NCBI GenBank assembly: GCA_043819035.1
Contig: JBDRFD010000072.1
Location: forward strand, 1 to 5,238
DNA length: 5,238 nt
From: UBA2144 sp043819035
Lineage (GTDB): Bacteria; Patescibacteriota; Gracilibacteria; Peribacterales; Peribacteraceae
Direction: 5' to 3'
Shown: one piece after another, positions 1 through 4,614 of the stretch
Layout: the number at the start of each line of letters is the position of its first letter
Numbering within the stretch: position 1 is the first letter of the stretch
Translations under genes and position numbers: made by a program
The notes under the pieces: generated by a model
Database searches by the model: none
What the model was told of the DNA's origin: nothing
What the model saw: the letters and a program-made list of their open reading frames with translations, nothing else

Positions 1-75
1 GCGATTCTCGAGGAGTTTAAGAAAGAGGGGATCGAGATGGCGTTCCCGACGCAGACTGTTCATTTGGAGAAATAA
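1..75 (+). CDS. MscS-family mechanosensitive channel, C-terminal end (partial)
   Basis: Only the last 24 codons are present, in frame 1, ending at TAA 73-75. The peptide ends IEMAFPTQTVHLEK. The pattern FxxxGIEx-x-FPTQTVHL is the usual C-terminus of the cytoplasmic alpha/beta domain of small-conductance mechanosensitive channels, the last beta strand before the vestibule closes. These channels sit in the inner membrane and release solutes under hypo-osmotic shock. The channel pore and membrane helices lie upstream of the window and cannot be inspected, so subfamily is not assignable. No T-rich terminator hairpin is visible directly after the stop. A candidate promoter for the next gene begins four bases downstream. 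The family call rests on a short but characteristic tail. Confidence 0.8.
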   Translation, partial: AILEEFKKEGIEMAFPTQTVHLEK

Positions 76-78
76 TGT

Positions 79-106
79 TTGACTCATGTTGCTAGGCTGA
101 TAGGAT
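79..106 (+). promoter_or_regulatory. Candidate sigma-70 promoter for the 55-residue ORF
   Basis: TTGACT (79-84), a 16-base spacer and TAGGAT (101-106) match the -35 and -10 consensus at five and four of six positions. Transcription would start near 113, about 19 bases before the ATG at 132. It lies just past the channel gene's stop, where an independent transcription unit would be expected to begin. Confidence 0.4.
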
Positions 107-131
107 CCGACCCTAACAATTCTTTTTTACT

Positions 132-299
132 ATGAAAACTACTGAAGGACTTGGACTTCCAGAAACAGGCAAGAGATCCGTTGATCATGAGGCCAGCAAG
201 CAAGATTGTATATGGGCACAGTGTATGACGAACAAAGAAGCATTGAGAGAAGACATGCAACATCCAGTTGGGGCTGTTATTCAAGAAGAAGAATCATAA
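132..299 (+). CDS. Small hydrophilic hypothetical protein, 55 aa
   Basis: ATG 132 opens a 55-codon frame ending at TAA 297-299. The product begins MKTTEGLGLPETGKRS and ends VGAVIQEEES. It is hydrophilic and acidic at the C-terminus, has two cysteines five residues apart (C26 and C31, within CIWAQC), and has no membrane segment or signal peptide. I do not recognise the family. In favour of a real gene: a candidate promoter about 19 bases upstream, an uninterrupted frame between the channel gene and the repeat element, and a balanced amino acid composition. Against: short length and no Shine-Dalgarno sequence in front of the ATG, although other genes here also lack one. The stop falls three bases before the first repeat element begins. 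Confidence 0.45.
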   Translation: MKTTEGLGLPETGKRSVDHEASKQDCIWAQCMTNKEALREDMQHPVGAVIQEEES

Positions 300-338
300 A
301 ATGCCCCATAGAGGTTAAATTTAAGCCTGAAAAGCCTG

Positions 339-367
339 TTGAGAAAAAGGGTAAAGTTTGCTATACT
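339..367 (+). promoter_or_regulatory. Sigma-70 promoter of repeat copy A
   Basis: TTGAGA (339-344), a 17-base spacer and TATACT (362-367), with a predicted start at about G374. Both hexamers and the spacing are unchanged in copy B even though the spacer sequence has drifted. That is the pattern expected if the promoter is under selection. Confidence 0.75.
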
Positions 368-373
368 ATATAC

Positions 374-461
374 GTCGTCAGTTGTTTTAAGGCTTGTCTT
401 TATTCCTCTGGTGACAATACAAACTCCGCTTCTCGATTTACTTCGTTGGGCGGATTTGTAT
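374..461 (+). ncRNA. Predicted small RNA, copy A
   Basis: From the predicted start G374 the transcript would fold first into an 8-bp helix, GTCGTCAG (374-381) with CTGGTGAC (408-415). Two of its pairs are G-U, which work only if the plus strand is the RNA strand. The 26-nt loop is U-rich (TTGTTTTAAGGCTTG, then TCTTTATTCCT). A second hairpin at 417-461 looks like an intrinsic terminator. The predicted length is about 88 nt. There is no open frame of useful length. The sequence matches no RNA family I know. It could act in trans, or serve as an attenuator leader for the transporter gene that starts about 100 bases downstream. The second copy, with no plus-strand gene behind it, favours a free-standing RNA. 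Confidence 0.6.
417..461 (+). terminator. Terminator-like hairpin of small RNA A
   Basis: ATACAAA-C-TCCGC (417-429) pairs with GCGGATTTGTAT (450-461), a 12-bp stem with one bulged C (424) and a 20-base loop. G-C pairs near the loop are followed on the 3' side by TTTGTATATAT. The A-rich 5' flank and T-rich 3' flank fit a terminator that could work in both directions. The U-tract is interrupted, so termination may be partial and allow read-through into the transporter gene. Confidence 0.55.
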
Positions 462-481
462 ATATGGGCAAATTTATTCTG

Positions 482-510
482 TTGTAGGTACCTCTGTGAG
501 AAAGTATTTT
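482..510 (+). promoter_or_regulatory. Weak candidate promoter for the PiT-like gene
   Basis: TTGTAG (482-487), a 17-base spacer and TATTTT (505-510) would start transcription near 517, leaving a leader of about 50 bases. The match to consensus is modest. The gene may instead depend on read-through from the promoter at 339-367. Confidence 0.25.
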
Positions 511-564
511 TATAAAACGGCAATCTAATAACCCTTGAAAGAAATCATTATATTCGTAGCATGG

Positions 565-1626
565 ATGGAAACTATGATGAACTGGATCAGACAACGACCG
601 AACTATCTAGTTGTGTTTTTACAACAACAACGCATCTTCATTCCTTTTGTCCTTTTTCTGTGTCTGATTGTTTATGTGATTCAACCATATCCATCCATTG
701 CCATGTGGTTGGGATTCGGTATTGCAGGTTACAGTGCAATTGCCAATGACAGCATCCAGACACTCGGTACGTTCCTCTCCAGCAATCGTGATATGCGCTG
801 GTGGGTACTGTGGATTTTTATTGGTGGCGTTTTAGTGATTACATATGCCGTTGGGTGGGCTCTTGGAGCAGGGGATATAGCTTTTGAGCGCCTTAGCAAG
901 ATACCACAACCTCAGTCATTTACGTTCTTCACACTCTCAGCTCCAATTGTTCTGATTATTTTAACGAGGCTTAGGATGCCGGTGAGCACAACGTTTCTTC
1001 TTTTGAGTACATTCTCCGGATCTGTGCTTATTAAAAGCATGTTGGTGAAAACTTTTCTAGGTTACATTGTAGCTTTTGTAGTTGCGATACTAATTTGGGG
1101 TGCGATAGCGATTTATTCAAAGCGGAGCAATGTTGAGAGAAAATATAATCGAAAGAGATGGCGTGTGCTTCAGGCTTGTTCCACTGGATTTCTATGGTGG
1201 ACGTGGTTGATGCATGATACTGCAAATGTTGCGGTATTCCTTCCGCGCACCCTTTCATTCAATCAAATGGCATTTGCCGTTGGTCTTCTATTCCTAATTG
1301 TTGGTCTGGTTATGTACTGGCGTGGAGGTAACATTCAGACAATTGTGACGGAAAAGACTGATATCGTTGATTTGCGTTCTGCGACAATCATCGATTTTGT
1401 TCTCGCATTGGTGCTCCTCTTCTTCAAAGAAATAAATACGATTCCAATGAGTACGACGTTTGTGTTCCTTGGCCTCCTTGCTGGCCGAGAAATTGCTCTG
1501 ACTGTGCTTTCTCGTAAAGCAGAACCCTATAAGACGACTGCTAAACTGGTGTTCAAAGATATCACTCGGGCAGGTATGGGGCTTCTTATCTCTTTAATCA
1601 TGGTTCTATTCGTATGCAAAATGTAA
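565..1626 (+). CDS. Divergent PiT-family (PHO4-like) inorganic phosphate transporter homologue
   Basis: A polytopic membrane protein of 353 aa (363 if TTG 535 is used) with about nine or ten hydrophobic segments. It shows the internal two-fold pattern of PiT carriers. In the first half are AND-SIQTLGT (residues 60-69) and MPVSTTF (138-144). In the second half are MHDTANVAVFLPR (216-228) and IPMSTTF (293-299). In PiT proteins the two [GS]AND-type motifs and the two PxSTT motifs line the phosphate/cation site, so import of phosphate with H+ or Na+ is the best guess. The GAND glycine is replaced in both halves and there is no long cytoplasmic loop, so substrate is uncertain. ATG 565 is chosen over TTG 535. 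ATG 574 or 577 are also possible, and none has a clear ribosome-binding site. Two copies of a small-RNA element bracket the gene. Confidence 0.72.
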   Translation: METMMNWIRQRPNYLVVFLQQQRIFIPFVLFLCLIVYVIQPYPSIAMWLGFGIAGYSAIANDSIQTLGTFLSSNRDMRWWVLWIFIGGVLVITYAVGWALGAGDIAFERLSKIPQPQSFTFFTLSAPIVLIILTRLRMPVSTTFLLLSTFSGSVLIKSMLVKTFLGYIVAFVVAILIWGAIAIYSKRSNVERKYNRKRWRVLQACSTGFLWWTWLMHDTANVAVFLPRTLSFNQMAFAVGLLFLIVGLVMYWRGGNIQTIVTEKTDIVDLRSATIIDFVLALVLLFFKEINTIPMSTTFVFLGLLAGREIALTVLSRKAEPYKTTAKLVFKDITRAGMGLLISLIMVLFVCKM

Positions 1627-1690
1627 AATAGTGAAGTTTGGAATACGATAAAATCGCCTATAGAGGCAAAATATAAACCTGATAGGGCTA

Positions 1691-1719
1691 TTGAGAAAAT
1701 ATGTAAAGTATGATATACT
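1691..1719 (+). promoter_or_regulatory. Sigma-70 promoter of repeat copy B
   Basis: TTGAGA (1691-1696), a 17-base spacer and TATACT (1714-1719), with a predicted start at about G1726. No plus-strand coding region follows, so this promoter only makes sense if the short transcript is itself the product or if it acts antisense to the end of the convergent gene. Confidence 0.75.
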
Positions 1720-1725
1720 AACTAC

Positions 1726-1811
1726 GTCGTCAGTTGTTTTAAGGCTTGTCTTTATTCCTCTGGTGACAATACAAACTCCGCCTTTAGATTTATCTGCTGG
1801 CGGATTTGTAT
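1726..1811 (+). ncRNA. Predicted small RNA, copy B
   Basis: It has the same architecture as copy A. The first 56 nt (to 1781) are identical, with the 8-bp helix GTCGTCAG (1726-1733) and CTGGTGAC (1760-1767) and the same U-rich loop. The terminator-like hairpin at 1769-1811 keeps its stem but has a different loop. The predicted length is about 86 nt. It ends about 13 bases short of the stop codon of the convergent secreted-protein gene, so a read-through product would be antisense to that mRNA's 3' end. Confidence 0.6.
1769..1811 (+). terminator. Terminator-like hairpin between convergent units
   Basis: ATACAAA-C-TCCGCC (1769-1782) pairs with GGCGGATTTGTAT (1799-1811), a 13-bp stem with one bulged C (1776) and a 16-base loop, followed by ATATAGG. 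It lies between the plus-strand small RNA and the minus-strand gene ending at 1824 and could terminate both. The loop sequence differs from copy A but the stem is kept, with one extra C-G pair. Confidence 0.55.
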
Positions 1812-1823
1812 ATATAGGCGAAT

Positions 1824-3080
1824 TTATTTTGTTGGAGTCCCTACTACTGGAGGCGTAGAAGGCGCAGGAGGTGTGGGTGGCGTAGGAGGTGTGGCTGGCG
1901 TTGGAGGCTCTGGTGTTGGTTCAGGATCTGATGGTGGAGAATCATCGCTTGGATCTTGGTCTGAGTCAGAGTCATTGGTTGAAGTGTCGCCGTCACCATC
2001 TTCACCCGGAGTAGTTTCATAATCACCATCACCGTCTCCATCCCCGTCATCATCACCGTCACCATCTACGCCACTACTATTATCTTGTGAAACGTCTGTA
2101 TTTGTGTCTGCATTTGAATCGGTGTCTTGATCTCCACCTGCTACTGCCGAGGTATCAATTGTGATAATAGGATTGGAGTTTTCGTCTATAGAGATCTCTA
2201 TATTAGTTATATTGGTTGCTGCGATGTTTTGCACGGCATTCACAATTGATTGCGCAAGAGAGCTCACGTCGATGGCCGGAGCCTCCGTCACACGGTAGAG
2301 ACGGGTAAAAGTGGGGTAGTAACTGCGGTTGTTTACAATAGTGGGTTGAGGATCTTGGTTAGAATTATTAGGTGTGCTTTCGGCAGGGGTGTTGGGTGTA
2401 ACAGGATTGTTTGCCTGTGGAGTGCTTGGAGTACCGTTAGCACTGCTGCTACCTGATGTATCTGCTGCTGCAGCCGGGCCTGGATCGCTGTCCGCACTTG
2501 TGTCTGTCGGGAGTGATGCCCCATTGCTTGTATCTAATTCAACAGCGCTGACTGCTTCTGCATCAACCGAAGTGGTTACAGCGCTTCTTGCGACAGATGC
2601 TATGGACTGTCCAACACCCATATTAAGAGATTCATGTTGCTCAACGTCTGTGGTGGCCATCTGTTGTATTGCAACTCGGAAATCCGTTATGTCTGATTTA
2701 ACTGCTTTGAGCGTGGTAGCAACTCCCTTCTTTCCGTCCGGTTCTGGTGCCCCCGGCAAACCATCATTCTCACCAGGATCTGCACCAATGGGGATTGTGT
2801 CTTCATCTTCGAATACAAGAGGGAATGCATCCTGCACACTCGCCGGTGCCTCTCGCACACTGAGAGAGAGTACGTGTGCGATACTGGAGAAAAGACCTCC
2901 GGTAATGTGGTATTCATCAGCTAAAACGCTAGAGCGTGTCATTGTCATTACACCTGCGCAGAGCACGGCAATAAAGATTTTGCTGTAGGAACCGGCATTG
3001 TTCACCGGTTGCATGGTGCTCCCGGGATACCGGGCCTCATATTGGAGGATCCTGTCTGTGAGCGTCAGAGGCTTGTTCAT
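1824..3080 (-). CDS. Secreted or surface protein with Asp/Gly-rich and Pro-rich tail (hypothetical)
   Basis: 418 aa, family not recognised. A hydrophobic stretch at residues 35-48 (KIFIAVLCAGVMTMT) followed by SSVLA-DEY looks like a Sec signal peptide cleaved after residue 54. A start at Met23 (ATG 3014-3012, preceded by GGGAG) would give a more ordinary 32-residue signal peptide. Mature regions in order: a mixed segment (55-180), an Ser/Thr/Asn/Pro-rich linker (185-250), a short folded-looking segment YYPTFTRLYRVTEAP through a Val/Ile-rich stretch (255-312), an Asp-rich block with DGDGDDDGDGDGDGD (339-353) that resembles DxDxDG calcium loops, and a Pro/Thr tail (384-418). There is no LPXTG motif or C-terminal membrane helix, so any surface anchoring is not evident. 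Transcription is convergent with small RNA copy B. A TTGACA at 3172-3167 might be a -35, but its -10 is poor. Confidence 0.7.
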   Translation of the reverse strand: MNKPLTLTDRILQYEARYPGSTMQPVNNAGSYSKIFIAVLCAGVMTMTRSSVLADEYHITGGLFSSIAHVLSLSVREAPASVQDAFPLVFEDEDTIPIGADPGENDGLPGAPEPDGKKGVATTLKAVKSDITDFRVAIQQMATTDVEQHESLNMGVGQSIASVARSAVTTSVDAEAVSAVELDTSNGASLPTDTSADSDPGPAAAADTSGSSSANGTPSTPQANNPVTPNTPAESTPNNSNQDPQPTIVNNRSYYPTFTRLYRVTEAPAIDVSSLAQSIVNAVQNIAATNITNIEISIDENSNPIITIDTSAVAGGDQDTDSNADTNTDVSQDNSSGVDGDGDDDGDGDGDGDYETTPGEDGDGDTSTNDSDSDQDPSDDSPPSDPEPTPEPPTPATPPTPPTPPAPSTPPVVGTPTK

Positions 3081-3413
3081 AAAGAAATGTAATAGGTTGA
3101 CTAAAAGTCCTCTTTATTAAGGAGTATTAAGACGTTCCAGTGGGTCTATTCTTACGAAACAGGCATTGTCAAAACAAGCAAATGTGGCTTAAATTAGCGA
3201 ATTGTTTGGTTTTCTTTACCTGCCTAAGCAGAAAACAGGATTTTGCACAGTATTTCAATCTTAGATTTCTGAGAGGACTGAGCGATTCTGCTACCTCGCT
3301 ACGCCGTAGCAGTATCGCATATAATTGAGAATATTTAAGTACTTACAGTGGTGGCGATACGACTTCGCGAAGGCGAGCGGCAGGCAGGCCATTTTTTGTG
3401 TTTTTAGCGAAGA
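3081..3413. other. Intergenic region with hairpins, no convincing gene
   Basis: This stretch carries the divergent upstream regions of the secreted-protein gene and of whatever is transcribed toward the Crp-like gene. It holds a small hairpin, CTGC-CTAA-GCAG (3220-3231), a long imperfect hairpin (3282-3318, listed separately), the palindrome TAAGTACTTA (3336-3345), the palindrome CTTCGCGAAG (3363-3372) and a GGCAGGCAGGCC run followed by a T-tract (3379-3405). ORFs here are short and show no protein-like features. The hairpin-dense composition resembles dispersed intergenic repeats, but no second copy is in the window. Confidence 0.5.
3282..3318. other. Imperfect 13-bp hairpin
   Basis: GCGATTCTGCTAC (3282-3294) pairs with GTAGCAGTATCGC (3306-3318), with one T-T mismatch and an 11-base loop. 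No T-tract follows, so it is not a standard terminator. The 3' arm GTATCGC (3312-3318) can pair perfectly instead with GCGATAC at 3354-3360. Confidence 0.6.
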
Positions 3414-3556
3414 GCCGGGCGCCTAACCCCTTGCATGGAAGAAGACGCCCGGCACTGCACATAAGGAGAAGGCGTGGTTTCTGCGATCAGCAGTTACCCG
3501 TCAGAGAGCATGATAGGAGGGGGAAAGGGGTAAGTAAAACTATCATGAAAGCTCTC
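3414..3556 (+). ncRNA. Candidate structured RNA or 5' leader with complementary loops
   Basis: Three local helices are visible. The first is GCCGGGCG (3414-3421) with CGCCCGGC (3446-3453). The second is CTGC (3481-3484) with GCAG (3490-3493). The third is GAGAGC-ATGATAG (3504-3516) with CTATCAT-GAAA-GCTCTC (3540-3556), 13 pairs with a GAAA bulge. The loops of the first and third contain ACCCCTT (3426-3432) and AAGGGGT (3525-3531), a 7-bp perfect complement that could form a kissing-loop contact. I looked for RNase P, tmRNA, SRP and common riboswitch signatures and found none. It may be a free RNA or the leader of the Crp-like gene. The strand is inferred from the downstream gene only. Confidence 0.35.
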
Positions 3557-3568
3557 GAAAGAAATTTC

Positions 3569-3584
3569 TGTGAATCGTTTCACA
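3569..3584. promoter_or_regulatory. CRP-type operator, TGTGA-N6-TCACA
   Basis: TGTGAATCGTTTCACA is an exact match to the E. coli CRP core dyad, both half-sites perfect with a 6-base centre. It lies about 195 bases before the start of the Crp/Fnr-family gene, whose recognition helix carries the Arg-Glu pair that reads GTGA in CRP. A possible -10 (TATTTT, 3600-3605) lies close downstream. The spacing would place the dyad over the -35 region, which suggests repression or class II-like activation. Autoregulation is inferred from position and helix sequence. Confidence 0.6.
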
Positions 3585-3771
3585 TTCCCTTGGGTTCGTT
3601 ATTTTGTAAGCAGCTTCACAGATAAATGAAGTAGTTTCAGCAATACTGATGCTGTTCTTTCTTCAAAACTATGTTTCGCATCTCACTCATATCCGGTCTT
3701 ACTCTTTCAAACTCTTACATTATATTTCGGTCGTTTCGCTTAAAAAGACGACGTTCTACATTGAGATAACC

Positions 3772-4491
3772 ATGCAACGAACCTACACTCATTACACTAT
3801 GCCACGTTCACCACTTTGGTACTTAAAGAGCGTCGAACTCTTCGCCGGAGTCAGTGAGGAAGACATGCATGAGATGGTCTCCGGTGTCATCGACAAGCTC
3901 TATGACCCCAAGGAATATGTCTATACGCCTCATGACCGTGTGGAGAACGTATATGTATTAAAGGAAGGGGAAGTAACGCTCTATAAATCGACTGATGGGA
4001 AGCGAGTGATTTTGGATATCCTCAAACCCGGTGCGGTCTTTGGAAATATCGGGTTCGATCCGGAGTCGGCAGACAGGCATTATGCCGAGGTCACACAAAA
4101 AGCATATCTTTGCACACTGCCTCATAATTACTTTTTGCAGATTATCCAGAAGAGACCGGAGATTGCATTCAGAGCTTTGAAAGTACTCAACAAACGGCTT
4201 GCACAGTATGAAGCTCAGATTCGGGTGCTCTCTTCGTTGCAGGCAAAGGATCGCATCCTCGCGACGATTCGCCTGCTCAACGAGAAGGATGAGCAGAGCA
4301 TTCTCCCGGTGGTGCTCAGGAAACCGACGAAGATTACACACGAGAAGCTGGGGAATATGACGGGACTCACACGAGAGACCGTCACCAAGCAGCTCAATGA
4401 GCTCGAAAGAGAGGGGATGCTGACGGTTGATCGCAAGCACATTCATCTGACGGAGAGCGGGGTTCGTTCAGTTGTGGCGATGGCAGTATGA
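3772..4491 (+). CDS. Crp/Fnr-family transcriptional regulator
   Basis: 239 aa from ATG 3772. The family usually has 210-240. The cyclic-nucleotide-binding-like beta barrel spans about 16-120 (YLKSVELFAGVSEEDMHEM, then VYVLKEGEVTLYK and PGAVFGNIGF). The dimer helix is about 121-158 and the winged helix-turn-helix about 185-226. The recognition helix is LTRETVTKQLNEL (199-211); R201 and E202 match CRP R180 and E181, and K206 replaces R185. The ligand pocket is not CRP-like: Glu72 aligns with Asn92 in FGNIG, and the Arg-Ser pair aligns with His-Tyr in RHYAEV. There is no FNR-type cysteine cluster. So neither cAMP nor an Fe-S cluster is an obvious ligand. ATG 3799 (230 aa) is an alternative start. 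The frame is open back to 3649, but that extension does not look like protein. The gene is monocistronic and ends before a strong hairpin. Confidence 0.9.
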   Translation: MQRTYTHYTMPRSPLWYLKSVELFAGVSEEDMHEMVSGVIDKLYDPKEYVYTPHDRVENVYVLKEGEVTLYKSTDGKRVILDILKPGAVFGNIGFDPESADRHYAEVTQKAYLCTLPHNYFLQIIQKRPEIAFRALKVLNKRLAQYEAQIRVLSSLQAKDRILATIRLLNEKDEQSILPVVLRKPTKITHEKLGNMTGLTRETVTKQLNELEREGMLTVDRKHIHLTESGVRSVVAMAV

Positions 4492-4549
4492 GGGTGACAC
4501 CTTAGTGTGTGGATGTGAATGGTGGAATGAGTTTTTCTGATTCGTCGAA

Positions 4550-4597
4550 CGTCTAATGTCGAAAGTCAACAAGATCTTAGACTTTCGACGTTAGACG
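4550..4597. terminator. Strong hairpin between convergent genes
   Basis: CGTCTAATGTCGAAAGTC (4550-4567) pairs with GACTTTCGACGTTAGACG (4580-4597): 18 pairs, one of them T-G, around a 12-base loop that itself contains the palindrome AAGATCTT (4571-4578). It sits between the Crp-like gene (ends 4491) and the minus-strand gene (ends 4615), the place for a two-way transcription barrier. Neither side has a clean T-tract, so it may be a dispersed palindromic repeat used as a terminator or mRNA 3' stabiliser. Confidence 0.5.
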
Positions 4598-4614
4598 AAA
4601 TAGAAAAGTAGGAA

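Larger units (their letters stand above)
302..470 (+). repeat. Direct repeat element, copy A (pairs with 1654-1821)
   Basis: This 169-bp element recurs in the same orientation about 1,352 bases downstream. The block 371-429 is identical to 1723-1781 (59 of 59). The part 5' of it is more diverged (about 51 of 69 positions match). In the part 3' of it, hairpin arms are kept while the loop differs in sequence and length. The ends are inverted: TGCCC(C)ATA at 302-310 faces TATGGGCA at 463-470. Copy B has different but again mutually complementary ends. The element holds a promoter, a predicted small RNA and a terminator-like hairpin, listed separately. It could instead be a non-autonomous mobile element (MITE-like), but no target-site duplication is evident. 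Confidence 0.85.
1654..1821 (+). repeat. Direct repeat element, copy B (pairs with 302-470)
   Basis: The second copy, 168 bp, starts 27 bases after the transporter stop. Its ends form a perfect 9-bp inverted repeat, TCGCCTATA (1654-1662) against TATAGGCGA (1813-1821). Relative to copy A, three pairs in these arms have changed on both sides so that pairing is kept. The last bases of the convergent minus-strand gene abut this copy, with its stop codon at 1824-1826. Confidence 0.85.

Noticed and set aside
302..470. Repeat element as an integron attC site or classical MITE
   Set aside because: No attC core sites (GTTRRRY/RYYYAAC) and no target-site duplication are visible. The internal promoter and conserved transcribed block are better explained by an RNA gene, though a mobile origin is not excluded.
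206..487. 93-residue ORF running into repeat copy A
   Set aside because: It overlaps the 55-residue frame in another phase and crosses the promoter and hairpin. The equivalent frame is not kept in copy B.
2374..2988. 204-residue plus-strand ORF opposite the secreted-protein gene
   Set aside because: It lies wholly antisense to a longer frame that has a signal peptide and coherent domain layout. Its Ser/Ala/Val-rich composition is what the complement of that gene would produce.
3414..3556. RNase P RNA, tmRNA, SRP RNA or a known riboswitch
   Set aside because: Diagnostic conserved segments of these RNAs were looked for by eye and are absent.
3398..3625. 75-residue ORF, or a shorter ATG 3545 start, within the structured intergenic region
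   Set aside because: It is basic, irregular in composition, covers strong hairpins, and its nearest Shine-Dalgarno-like run (AGGAGG at 3515-3520) is too far from ATG 3545.
3649..3771. N-terminal extension of the Crp-like protein from ATG 3649
   Set aside because: The extra 41 residues resemble translated intergenic DNA, no ribosome-binding site precedes them, and family length is matched without them.
3958..4446. 162-residue minus-strand ORF inside the Crp-like gene
   Set aside because: The plus strand encodes an unmistakable Crp/Fnr protein here. The antisense frame shows no domain features.
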